Below are positions 49,552-57,770 of a DNA stretch of 64,000 nt, piece after piece (the stretch's first letter is position 1; each line of letters starts with the position of its first letter). A program made the translations under genes and the position numbers. Source of the DNA: Pseudalkalibacillus hwajinpoensis (GTDB lineage Bacteria > Bacillota > Bacilli > Bacillales > Guptibacillaceae); assembly GCF_039851965.1 (NCBI RefSeq), contig NZ_CP156674.1:2852001-2916000 (forward strand), written 5' to 3'. Below the pieces are notes generated by a model. It was not told the origin of the DNA, searched no databases, and was given only the letters and a program-made list of their open reading frames with translations.

Positions 49552-49630
49552 GCGCCCGTAGCTCAGTAGGATAGAGCGGTGGTTTCCGGTACCGCGTCAG
49601 TCGGGGGTTCGAATCCCTCCGGGCGCACCA
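49552..49630 (+). tRNA. tRNA-Arg, anticodon CCG
   Basis: 79 nt with encoded CCA. Acceptor stem GCGCCCG/CGGGCGC, D-arm GCTC...GAGC, anticodon stem GTGGT/ACCGC with loop TTCCGGT, T-arm with GGTTCGAATCC. Anticodon CCG reads CGG. Confidence 0.95.
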
Positions 49631-49643
49631 TATACATATTTCC

Positions 49644-49678
49644 AATCCCTATCGCTGATGCGGTGGGGATTTTTCTAT
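49644..49678 (+). terminator. terminator after tRNA-Arg
   Basis: 12-bp stem with two G-T pairs from AATCCC/GGGATT inward to CGC/GCG, loop TGAT, then TTTT. Confidence 0.8.
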
Positions 49679-49776
49679 AGTATATGCTTTGGTTTGCTTC
49701 TAAAGCCATCGGTTGCACGCGATTCTTGCAAAAAAAAGAAGAGTAGAACTCGTCCACTCTAATGTTCAATGGCTTC

Positions 49777-50058
49777 CTAACTTGGCTTGTCTTCTTCACT
49801 GTTTTGTCCTTTGCTATTTGCTCCATTCATCGTGTGTTTGAAGCCCGAGTGCATTCCAGTAGCGCATAGTCCAAGCCATAACCCTATTAAAAAGGCTTTC
49901 TTCAAATTTTCCGGTTCCACATAAATATAGCTCATTACAATTCCGATCCCAATTGAAAGCAATGGGAGGAACCTTGCCGGAAAACCAAACATCTTGAAGA
50001 GGTGTACAACTCCGATAATGACTGGAAGCAAAGCAATTCCATAAACAGTTAAATCCAT
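49777..50058 (-). CDS. small membrane protein, unknown
   Basis: 93 residues with three hydrophobic spans (about 5-22, 30-46, 54-70) and a hydrophilic tail rich in S, G, N, E and K. Strong AAAGGAGGCAAAAACC ribosome site. The layout resembles small holin-like or DUF membrane proteins, but no family is recognised. Divergent from sigL (rpoN) over a 189-base gap. Confidence 0.75.
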   Translation of the reverse strand: MDLTVYGIALLPVIIGVVHLFKMFGFPARFLPLLSIGIGIVMSYIYVEPENLKKAFLIGLWLGLCATGMHSGFKHTMNGANSKGQNSEEDKPS

Positions 50059-50247
50059 GGTTTTTGCCTCCTTTTCTCTCTATAGAACAGTTTATGTAGA
50101 AATGTGACAATGTGAAGGGCATATTCATCAAAATGATAGAAAATAGTGTCGAATGGAACGGGTAAATAACTGAAAATTCTGGTCATTATCTCTTTTTCCA
50201 TACCATAAGCTGAAGCATTATAGTATGATGAAAGTGGAGGGATTGCG

Positions 50248-51540
50248 ATGGAATTAGGATTGATACAAAAGCAGACAACGAAACTTGTCATGACAACCCA
50301 GTTGCAACAAGCGATTTCCATTTTGCAGTATTCTACTGCAGAATTAATGGAGTATGTAAAAGAACAGGCGCTTGAAAATCCTCTCATCGAATTACAAACC
50401 CCGTCGTGGGATAGGGGAGTCAGATCTTCCAGGCGCTCTTATAGCGGAGTAAAACAGGATCCAATTGAATATGCCGAAACAAGAAGAAGTTTGCATGATG
50501 AGCTTCATGAACAGGCAAGATGTTTAAAGTTATCCAAAAAGATAGCAGGAATTGTCCATTATTTAATCGATAATATTGATGAGACAGGTTATCTAAGAAT
50601 AAATGACTTTGAAGTGATGCAGATCCTTAAGGTGCGTGATAGTGAATTAGAAGAAGCGGTTCGGCATGTTCAATTGCTCGACCCTGTTGGCATAGGAGCC
50701 CGTTCGTTGTCGGAATGTCTTTATTTACAATTAAATGAAACTGGAACTATGCATGAACTGGCTAGAAATTTAGTGAGTGAAAATTTGAAAGCGTTAGCAA
50801 GTAAGAAATACAAAGAACTTTCTAAACAGTATCGTGTATCGATTGAAGACATACAGCGAGCTGCTGATCTGATTGCAACACTTGATCCTCGTCCGGGTTC
50901 AAAATGGTTTTTTGAAAAGGCTTCTTTTGTAGTGCCTGATGTTATGATTCAAATGAAAGAGGGAAGTTATGTCGTTACGCTATTAGATGATGAATTGCCT
51001 GCTTTGAAGGTAAGCAATGCTTACCGCTCCTTCGAGACCAATGAAGCTGCTCACTATTTAAGAGATAAATATCAGCAGGTTACCTGGCTTCTAAAGAGTA
51101 TTGAACAAAGAAAGCAGACACTCAGGTCAATCATGGGTGTATTTATTGCCCACCAGCAGGGTTTCTTAAGGGACGGAATAAGTGAACTTACGCCAATGAC
51201 TCTAAAGGAAGTGGCGATAGAGGCAGATGTACACGAATCTACAGTCAGCCGAGCTATTAAAAGCAAATATGTTCAGACACCTCATGGTCTTTATGCTTTA
51301 AAAGACTTATTTACTTCAAAGCTTGCAGGAGAATCAATCGAAGGGACTTCTTCTTCGAGTGTAAAATTACTGATTAAAGAACTTGTTGAGAAGGAGGATA
51401 AATTAAAGCCTCTTTCGGATCAAAAAATCGTAGAAGCACTTCATATTCAAAAAGGTGTGAAAGTTTCGAGACGAACAATCGCTAAATATAGAGATGAGTT
51501 AAACATAGTAAGTTCCTCTAAACGAAAGCGATTCGTGTAA
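50248..51540 (+). CDS. sigL: RNA polymerase sigma-54 factor (SigL)
   Basis: 430 residues. Sigma-54 recognises -24/-12 promoters and needs AAA+ enhancer-binding activators. The N-terminal activator-contact region is Gln/Leu-rich (KQTTKLVMTTQLQQAISILQYS, about 6-28), the core-binding region follows, and the C-terminal RpoN box is present (VSRRTIAKYRDELNI). In B. subtilis it controls levanase, amino-acid and acetoin catabolic operons. Same place between clpP and cggR in B. subtilis. Confidence 0.96.
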   Translation: MELGLIQKQTTKLVMTTQLQQAISILQYSTAELMEYVKEQALENPLIELQTPSWDRGVRSSRRSYSGVKQDPIEYAETRRSLHDELHEQARCLKLSKKIAGIVHYLIDNIDETGYLRINDFEVMQILKVRDSELEEAVRHVQLLDPVGIGARSLSECLYLQLNETGTMHELARNLVSENLKALASKKYKELSKQYRVSIEDIQRAADLIATLDPRPGSKWFFEKASFVVPDVMIQMKEGSYVVTLLDDELPALKVSNAYRSFETNEAAHYLRDKYQQVTWLLKSIEQRKQTLRSIMGVFIAHQQGFLRDGISELTPMTLKEVAIEADVHESTVSRAIKSKYVQTPHGLYALKDLFTSKLAGESIEGTSSSSVKLLIKELVEKEDKLKPLSDQKIVEALHIQKGVKVSRRTIAKYRDELNIVSSSKRKRFV

Positions 51541-51568
51541 CAGCTGCATTAATTGCAGCTGTTTTTTT
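51540..51568 (+). terminator. terminator after sigL
   Basis: ACAGCTGCA and TGCAGCTGT stem with TTAAT loop, followed by TTTTTT; overlaps the last base of the stop codon. Confidence 0.92.
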
Positions 51569-51625
51569 GCACAATAATCTTGCTACCGTTAAACTGAAAT
51601 AGATATGGAAAGGGGGGGTTAACGG

Positions 51626-51862
51626 TTGAGTAAATCGGTTATCTTATATACGAAAGAGGCCTGTCCACTTTGTGAAAAAGCCCACCATCTTCTAGAGGAT
51701 CTTCAAAGAGAAATTCCATTTTCTTTAAACATTGTTGATATTTATCAGGATGATCAGTTTCTTGAGAAATATATGCTCATGATTCCAGTGGTTGAAATAG
51801 ATGCAGAAATAGTGGAATATGGTCGAATATCAAAAAAATCCATAAGAAAACGCTTACTTTAA
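51626..51862 (+). CDS. glutaredoxin-like protein
   Basis: 78 residues from TTG 51626 behind AAAGGGGGGG. Thioredoxin fold with redox pair CPLC (ILYTKEACPLCEKAHHLL, Cys about 13 and 16), cis-Pro region IPVVEIDAEIV. It is likely a small glutaredoxin/thioredoxin-type reductant; its partner is unknown. I recall that similar genes often lie just before cggR in Bacillaceae. Confidence 0.85.
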   Translation: MSKSVILYTKEACPLCEKAHHLLEDLQREIPFSLNIVDIYQDDQFLEKYMLMIPVVEIDAEIVEYGRISKKSIRKRLL

Positions 51863-51881
51863 AATTTTCAGTATAACACAG

Positions 51882-51910
51882 TTGCCCATGCATTTGGCAA
51901 CTGCTACAAT
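51882..51910 (+). promoter_or_regulatory. promoter of the cggR-gapA operon
   Basis: TTGCCC (51882-51887), 17 bases, TGCTACAAT extended -10 (TACAAT 51905-51910). The spacer region lies within an inverted repeat GTTGCC...GGCAAC. Confidence 0.65.
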
Positions 51911-51941
51911 GAAAATTGTAAGAAGTTCTTTTTGATCCAGG

Positions 51942-51977
51942 TGGGACTGAAAATGTCTAAGCGGGACATTATGCGTC
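51942..51977 (+). promoter_or_regulatory. CggR operator
   Basis: TGGGAC-N6-TGTC-N4-CGGGAC-N6-CGTC matches the B. subtilis CggR operator pattern CGGGAC-N6-TGTC-N4-CGGGAC-N6-TGTC at 18 of 20 defined bases. It lies 32 bases after the -10, between promoter and cggR, as expected for a repressor that blocks elongation. CggR is inactivated by fructose-1,6-bisphosphate. Confidence 0.9.
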
Positions 51978-52012
51978 TCGTGGAAAAGGAAGAACCACAG
52001 GGGAGACGAATT

Positions 52013-53044
52013 ATGCGCTCATTATTGTCACTTCAACAAAAACTATTACCAGATATGCTGGAAGTCATGATTAAGCGTTACCGAGTTCTTAGACAGCTCC
52101 GGCTAATGCAGCCGATTGGGCGCCGAAGTCTAGCGAACAGTCTTGAGATTACAGAGAGAGTGCTTCGTAGCGAAGTGACCTTCTTAAAAGACCAGGGTTT
52201 ACTTGAAATGTCTGTACAGGGCATGCACCTGACAGAGGAAGGTGAACAGCTTTTGATGGAGCTTGAACCTGTTATGAATGAAGTATCGGGTCTCGATAAT
52301 CTTGAGGAACGCTTGAAAGAAAAGCTTGGCATTCCAGAAGTATTTATTGTACCTGGTGATAGTGATGTTACTCCCTGGGTGAAGAAAGAAATGGGTAGAG
52401 CCGCTGTGGGACGCTTGAAAAGTTTTCAGCTCAACGATAGAGTCATTGCTGTAACAGGCGGTACCACACTCGCGGGTGTAGCCGATATGATGATCCCTTC
52501 TTCAGATATGAAGGGCACCCTGTTTGTACCGGCCCGTGGAGGTCTCGGGGAACAGGTGGAAAATCAGGCTAATACGATTTGCGCGAAGATGGCGCGAAAA
52601 GCCCATACCGACTATCGCTTACTACATGTTCCAGATCAATTGAGTGAAGAAGCCTATCAATCTTTAATTGAAGAACCTGGCGTCAAAGATATCCTTGAAA
52701 TTATCAAGTCCGCCGGTATTGTGGTTCATGGGATTGGAGAAGCTAGAACAATGGCGGAAAGGCGCAAATCCACACTTGATGTGATCGACAAAATCGAGCA
52801 GGAGCACGCAGTCGCTGAAGCGTTCGGTTATTACTTCGACCAGTCTGGGGAAGTTGTTCACAAAGTGAAGACGATCGGACTACAGCTCGAGGATTTGGAA
52901 CGAAGCGAATTAGTCATTGCGGTAGCCGGCGGCCGTTCAAAAGCAAAAGCAATCGAAGCCTATCTTAAGACAGGGATTCAAAGTATCCTTGTTACTGACG
53001 AAGGCGCCGCCAAAGCGTTACTAGAGGGAAATTCCCTTTATTAA
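52013..53044 (+). CDS. cggR: CggR, central glycolytic gene repressor
   Basis: 343 residues if started at ATG 52013 (AGGGGAG before it), close to the B. subtilis 340. The SorC/DeoR family protein has an N-terminal helix-turn-helix (about 30-70, GRRSLANSLEITERVLRSEVTFL) and a sugar-phosphate-binding domain (about 90-340, with VTGGTTLAGVADM and VAVAGGRSKAKAI). An earlier in-frame ATG at 51953 has a ribosome site too but lies inside the CggR operator. Represses cggR-gapA-pgk-tpiA-gpmI-eno when fructose-1,6-bisphosphate is low. Confidence 0.9.
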   Translation: MRSLLSLQQKLLPDMLEVMIKRYRVLRQLRLMQPIGRRSLANSLEITERVLRSEVTFLKDQGLLEMSVQGMHLTEEGEQLLMELEPVMNEVSGLDNLEERLKEKLGIPEVFIVPGDSDVTPWVKKEMGRAAVGRLKSFQLNDRVIAVTGGTTLAGVADMMIPSSDMKGTLFVPARGGLGEQVENQANTICAKMARKAHTDYRLLHVPDQLSEEAYQSLIEEPGVKDILEIIKSAGIVVHGIGEARTMAERRKSTLDVIDKIEQEHAVAEAFGYYFDQSGEVVHKVKTIGLQLEDLERSELVIAVAGGRSKAKAIEAYLKTGIQSILVTDEGAAKALLEGNSLY

Positions 53045-53054
53045 ATAAAACACA

Positions 53055-53069
53055 CCTCGGGAAACGAGG
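53055..53069 (+). other. short mRNA hairpin between cggR and gapA
   Basis: CCTCG-GGAAA-CGAGG, directly before the gapA ribosome site. In B. subtilis the cggR-gapA mRNA is cut near the cggR end and a 5' hairpin stabilises the gapA part; this hairpin fits that role. Confidence 0.55.
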
Positions 53070-53091
53070 AAATTCAAGGAGGAACTACACA

Positions 53092-54102
53092 ATGGCAACA
53101 ACAAAAGTAGGTATTAACGGTTTTGGACGTATTGGACGTAACGTATTCCGTGCAGCACTAAACAATCCTGGTGTTGAAGTCGTGGCAGTAAACGACCTCA
53201 CAGATGCAAACATGCTTGCACACCTTCTTAAATATGACACTATTCATGGAGAGCTTAATGTAGAAGTTGAAGTTAATGGCGAGAACCTCGTAGTTAACGG
53301 AACTGAAATCAAAGTTCTTTCAGAGCGCGATCCTGCACAACTTGGATGGGGCGATCTTGGTGTTGAAGTGGTTGTTGAATCTACTGGACGTTTCACAAAC
53401 CGTGAAGACGCTGCTAAGCACCTTGAAGCAGGAGCAAAGAAAGTTGTTATCTCTGCACCAGCTAAAGACGAAGACATCACAGTAGTTCTTGGTGTTAACG
53501 AAGATAAGTACGATGCAGCTAACCACCACGTTATCTCGAACGCATCTTGTACGACAAACTGTCTAGCACCAGTTGCTAAAGTATTGAACGATAAGTTCGG
53601 TATCAAGCGTGGTCTAATGACAACTGTTCACTCTTATACAAACGATCAGCAAATTCTTGATCTTCCACATAAAGACTACCGTCGTGCTCGTGCAGCAGCG
53701 GAAAACATCATCCCAACATCTACAGGCGCTGCAAAAGCAGTATCTCTAGTACTTCCTGAGCTTGATGGTAAGTTAAACGGTATGGCTATGCGTGTTCCAA
53801 CTCCTAACGTATCTATCGTTGACCTTGTAGCTGAACTGGATGCAGACGTATCTGTTGATGAAGTAAATGCTGCACTTAAAGAAGCTGCTGAAGGCGATCT
53901 TAAAGGATACCTTGGCTTTAGCGATGAGCCACTTGTATCAAAAGACTATAACGGTAACCCGAACTCTTCTATTGTAGACGGTCTATCTACAATGAACATC
54001 GAAGGTAATCTTGTTAAAGTTATCTCTTGGTACGACAATGAGTGGGGCTATTCTAGCCGCGTAGTAGATCTTGTCGACTACATTGCTGCAAAAGGGCTAT
54101 AA
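53092..54102 (+). CDS. gapA: GapA, glycolytic glyceraldehyde-3-phosphate dehydrogenase
   Basis: 336 residues. Oxidises glyceraldehyde-3-phosphate with NAD. NAD fold GINGFGRIGRNVFR at the start, Asp (AVNDLTD) selecting NAD, catalytic SNASCTTNCLAP (Cys about 152), and the phosphate-binding SYTNDQQILDLPHKDYRRAR. Codon use is strongly biased to highly expressed type. GGAGG ribosome site. A terminator follows it, giving extra gapA messages compared with pgk. Confidence 0.98.
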   Translation: MATTKVGINGFGRIGRNVFRAALNNPGVEVVAVNDLTDANMLAHLLKYDTIHGELNVEVEVNGENLVVNGTEIKVLSERDPAQLGWGDLGVEVVVESTGRFTNREDAAKHLEAGAKKVVISAPAKDEDITVVLGVNEDKYDAANHHVISNASCTTNCLAPVAKVLNDKFGIKRGLMTTVHSYTNDQQILDLPHKDYRRARAAAENIIPTSTGAAKAVSLVLPELDGKLNGMAMRVPTPNVSIVDLVAELDADVSVDEVNAALKEAAEGDLKGYLGFSDEPLVSKDYNGNPNSSIVDGLSTMNIEGNLVKVISWYDNEWGYSSRVVDLVDYIAAKGL

Positions 54103-54121
54103 TAAGAATTGTTAATAGAGG

Positions 54122-54151
54122 AGGAGGAAGTCTTGAGCCTTCCTCCTTTTC
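54122..54151 (+). terminator. terminator between gapA and pgk
   Basis: AGGAGGAAG and CTTCCTCCT stem, loop TCTTGAGC, then TTTT. It is probably partial so that pgk and later genes are still read. Confidence 0.75.
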
Positions 54152-54233
54152 CATTGTATTTTTAAAGATATAGCTTTATTTAAAGGGTTAGGTTTTCAAC
54201 CTTTTAAAACTTTGTGCAGAGGAGGACATCGTG

Positions 54234-55418
54234 ATGAACAAAAAGTCAATTCGTGATGTTGATTTAAAAGGCAAAAAGGTTTTTTGCCGCGTTGATTTTA
54301 ATGTACCTATGGAGAATGGTAAGGTAACGGATGAAACGCGGATCAGAGCAGCACTTCCGACAATTCAGCACTTATCTGATCAAGGAGCAAAGGTGATTCT
54401 TGCGAGCCATCTTGGGCGCCCTAAAGGTGAAGCTGTTGATGAGCTTCGACTGGATCCTGTTGCAGACCGCTTGAGTAATCTTATTGGTAAAACAGTTACA
54501 AAAACTGATGCTGTGTACGGTGAAGAAGTAGACCGTGCTATTGCTGATCTTCAAGATGGTGAACTTCTTCTTATTGAGAACGTACGTTTTGAAGCTGGAG
54601 AAGAGAAGAATGATGAAGAGCTTGCGAAGAAATTTGCTGCAATGGCAGATCTTTACGTAAATGATGCTTTTGGCGCTGCACACCGTGCTCACGCTTCTAC
54701 AGAAGGCATTGCTCATCATATCCCTGCTGTAGCTGGTTTCCTTATGGAAAAAGAACTTGAGGTTCTTGGAAACGCGCTTTCTGATCCTTCTCGCCCGTTT
54801 ACTGCTATTATCGGCGGAGCGAAAGTTAAGGATAAAATCGGTGTCATTGATCACCTGCTTGATAAAGTAGACAATTTGATCATTGGTGGCGGTCTTGCTT
54901 ATACATTCCTTAAAGCACTTGGACATGAAGTTGGTCTATCTCTTCTTGAAGAAGATAAGATTGATCTAGCAAAATCGTTCATGGATAAAGCGAAAGAAAA
55001 AGGCGTTAATTTCTATATGCCACAAGATGTCATTATTGGTGACGATTTCTCAAACGATGCTAACACGAAAGTGGTAAGCATTGAGGAAATTCCTTCTGAC
55101 TGGGAAGCGCTAGATATCGGACCGAAAACAAGAGAAACGTATAGCAAAGTCATTGCGGAGTCAAAGCTCGTTATTTGGAACGGCCCTATGGGTGTGTTCG
55201 AACTAGAAGTATACGCTAACGGTACGAAAGCCGTAGCTGAAGCTCTAGCGAATGCTAATGACACGTATTCTGTTATCGGTGGAGGAGATTCTGCAGCAGC
55301 TGTTGAGAAATTCGGCTATGCGGATCAAATGAGTCATATCTCTACTGGCGGCGGTGCATCTCTTGAATTCATGGAAGGTAAAGAACTTCCTGGCGTCGTA
55401 GCACTTAACGACAAATAA
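54234..55418 (+). CDS. pgk: phosphoglycerate kinase
   Basis: 394 residues from ATG 54234; GTG 54231 just before is less likely. Makes ATP from 1,3-bisphosphoglycerate. CRVDFNVPMENG (substrate loop), HLGRPKG, VNDAFGAAHRAHAS, GGAKVKDKIGV and the C-terminal nucleotide-binding VIGGGDSAAAVEKFG and STGGGASLEFMEG are present. Second gene of the glycolytic run. Confidence 0.98.
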   Translation: MNKKSIRDVDLKGKKVFCRVDFNVPMENGKVTDETRIRAALPTIQHLSDQGAKVILASHLGRPKGEAVDELRLDPVADRLSNLIGKTVTKTDAVYGEEVDRAIADLQDGELLLIENVRFEAGEEKNDEELAKKFAAMADLYVNDAFGAAHRAHASTEGIAHHIPAVAGFLMEKELEVLGNALSDPSRPFTAIIGGAKVKDKIGVIDHLLDKVDNLIIGGGLAYTFLKALGHEVGLSLLEEDKIDLAKSFMDKAKEKGVNFYMPQDVIIGDDFSNDANTKVVSIEEIPSDWEALDIGPKTRETYSKVIAESKLVIWNGPMGVFELEVYANGTKAVAEALANANDTYSVIGGGDSAAAVEKFGYADQMSHISTGGGASLEFMEGKELPGVVALNDK

Positions 55419-55457
55419 TATACTTATGTTTAATCTAATAAAGGATGGTGAGTGAAC

Positions 55458-56219
55458 ATGCGCAAACCAATCATCGCAGGTAACTGGAAGATGAACAAAA
55501 CACTTACTGAAACAAAAAGCTTTGTTGACGAAGTGAAAGGACTTATTCCTGATGGCGATCGCGTAGATTCCGTCGTCTGTGCTCCCGCTCTTTTCCTTGA
55601 TTATTTAACGGATGAGCTAAAAGGAACATCACTTCAAGTAGGTGCTCAAAATATGCACTTTGAAGAAAACGGCGCGTTTACAGGCGAAATTAGCCCTGTG
55701 GCACTTAACGATCTTGGAGTCGGCTATGTCATTCTTGGTCACTCTGAACGTCGTGAGCTATTTGGTGAAACAGACGAAGTTGTTAACCAGAAGACTCATG
55801 CAGCGTTCAAACATAACTTAACACCAATTATCTGTGTCGGTGAAACGCTTGAACAGCGTGAAAGCGACGTTACTGAGGATATTGTAAAAGCACAAGTTCA
55901 AAAAGCAATTGCTGGATTAACAAATGAACAGGTAGCTCAATCCGTTATCGCATATGAGCCAATCTGGGCAATTGGTACCGGCAAAACAGCGACAAGCGAT
56001 CAAGCGAATGATGTATGTTCGTTTATCCGCGGCGTCCTTAAAGACGAAACTTCTGACGAAACAGCTAATGCGGTCCGTATCCAATATGGCGGCAGTGTGA
56101 AACCTGGTAACATTGACGAGCTTATGGGTAAATCCGACATTGATGGAGCTTTAGTTGGCGGCGCAAGTCTTGATGCAAAATCTTTCCTTCAGCTGTTGGA
56201 GGCTGGTCAGAATGCCTAA
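55458..56219 (+). CDS. tpiA: triosephosphate isomerase
   Basis: 253 residues from ATG 55458. Interconverts dihydroxyacetone phosphate and glyceraldehyde-3-phosphate. Lys in AGNWKMNK (about 13), His in LGHSERRELF (about 95), Glu in AYEPIWAIGTGKTA (about 167) with the mobile loop. Overlaps gpmI by eight bases. Confidence 0.98.
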   Translation: MRKPIIAGNWKMNKTLTETKSFVDEVKGLIPDGDRVDSVVCAPALFLDYLTDELKGTSLQVGAQNMHFEENGAFTGEISPVALNDLGVGYVILGHSERRELFGETDEVVNQKTHAAFKHNLTPIICVGETLEQRESDVTEDIVKAQVQKAIAGLTNEQVAQSVIAYEPIWAIGTGKTATSDQANDVCSFIRGVLKDETSDETANAVRIQYGGSVKPGNIDELMGKSDIDGALVGGASLDAKSFLQLLEAGQNA

Positions 56220-57744
56220 AAAGCCAGAAGCTTTAATCATCCTTGATGGTTTTGGCCTAAGGGATGAGGAAAAAGGAAATGCCGTAGCACATGCAAACAA
56301 GCCTAATTTTGACCGTTATTGGAGTCAGTACCCACACGCAACCCTACAAGCGAGTGGCAAAGCAGTAGGACTTCCTGACGGACAAATGGGTAACTCAGAA
56401 GTGGGTCACTTGAATATTGGCGCTGGTCGTATTGTCTATCAAAGCTTAACAAGAGTAAACCTTTCAATCGAAGAAGGCGACTTCTTTGAGAATGAAACGT
56501 TTCTTGAAGCAATGGACCATGTGAAGAAGAAAGGGACAAGCCTACACTTGTTCGGACTTCTTTCTGACGGTGGTATTCATAGTCACATTAAACACCTTTT
56601 TGCGCTACTAGAGCTTGCTGCTAAGCAGGGAGTTGAAAAGGTGTATGTACATGGTTTCCTCGATGGCCGTGATGTTGGTCAACAATCTGCTAAAACCTAC
56701 ATTAAGCAGCTTGAGGAGAAAATGGAAGAAGTTGGCGTTGGTCGTCTAGCGACGGTTTCTGGCCGATATTATTCCATGGACCGCGACAAGCGTTGGGATC
56801 GTGTTGAGAAGTCTTACCGTGCCCTGGCATACGGTGAAGGTCCTTCTTATACAAACCCTTACGAGTTAGTTGATGACAACTACAACAACGAAATTTACGA
56901 TGAGTTCGTTCTCCCTTCTGTCATGACAGAAGAAGACGGATCACCGATTGCAACGGTGAACGATGATGATGCAGTTATTTTCTTTAACTTCCGTCCTGAC
57001 CGTGCAATCCAGATTTCCCAAGTCTTCACGAATGATGATTTCCGCGGATTTGATCGAGGAGAAGAACGTCCGAAGAATCTCCACTTTGTGTCACTGACTC
57101 GTTTTAGTGAAACAGTTGGAGGCGACGTAGCTTTCAAACCAACAAACCTTGATAATACACTTGGTGAAGTATTAGCTCAGCAGGACTACACGCAGCTGCG
57201 CATTGCTGAGACTGAGAAATACCCTCACGTTACTTTCTTCTTTAGCGGTGGTCGCGAAGAAGAGTTTCCTGGGGAAGAGCGTATTCTTATCGACTCTCCG
57301 AAGGTTGCAACCTATGACTTGAAGCCGGAGATGAGTGCCTACGAAGTGACGGACGCGTTACTGAAAGAACTCGATGCCGATAAGCATGATGCGATTATCT
57401 TGAATTTTGCTAACCCTGACATGGTCGGGCATTCCGGAATGCTTGAACCAACAGTTAAAGCGATTGAAGCTGTTGACGAATGTCTTGGTAAGATCGTTGA
57501 TAAGATCACAGAAAAAGGCGGGCATGCCATCATTACTGCTGACCACGGCAACTCTGATGAGGTCACGACGCTTGAGGGCGATGCTATGACCGCTCATACT
57601 ACGAATCCTGTACCTGTTATTGTAACGAAAAAAGGTGCTGAGCTTCGCACAGATGGTATTCTTGCGGACCTTTCACCTACGCTTCTCGAGTTGCTTGGCG
57701 GCAAGCAACCGAAAGACATGACAGGAAAATCATTAATTAAATAA
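56212..57744 (+). CDS. gpmI: cofactor-independent phosphoglycerate mutase
   Basis: 510 residues from ATG 56212 (TTGGAGG). Mn-dependent phosphoglycerate mutase of the alkaline phosphatase superfamily, pH-sensitive and important in sporulation. Catalytic Ser in GNSEVGHLNIGAGR (about 62), metal ligands in LIILDGFG, VHGFLDGRD and ADHGNSDEV. A longer ORF from 56155 lies inside tpiA. Confidence 0.97.
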   Translation: MPKKPEALIILDGFGLRDEEKGNAVAHANKPNFDRYWSQYPHATLQASGKAVGLPDGQMGNSEVGHLNIGAGRIVYQSLTRVNLSIEEGDFFENETFLEAMDHVKKKGTSLHLFGLLSDGGIHSHIKHLFALLELAAKQGVEKVYVHGFLDGRDVGQQSAKTYIKQLEEKMEEVGVGRLATVSGRYYSMDRDKRWDRVEKSYRALAYGEGPSYTNPYELVDDNYNNEIYDEFVLPSVMTEEDGSPIATVNDDDAVIFFNFRPDRAIQISQVFTNDDFRGFDRGEERPKNLHFVSLTRFSETVGGDVAFKPTNLDNTLGEVLAQQDYTQLRIAETEKYPHVTFFFSGGREEEFPGEERILIDSPKVATYDLKPEMSAYEVTDALLKELDADKHDAIILNFANPDMVGHSGMLEPTVKAIEAVDECLGKIVDKITEKGGHAIITADHGNSDEVTTLEGDAMTAHTTNPVPVIVTKKGAELRTDGILADLSPTLLELLGGKQPKDMTGKSLIK

Positions 57745-57770
57745 CATATATTTAAAGGAGATGACACGTT

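Noticed and set aside
54372..54926. 184-codon minus-strand ORF antisense to pgk
   Set aside because: It mirrors strongly biased codons of pgk, has no ribosome site, and its protein is Cys/Phe/Ser-rich without a recognisable pattern.
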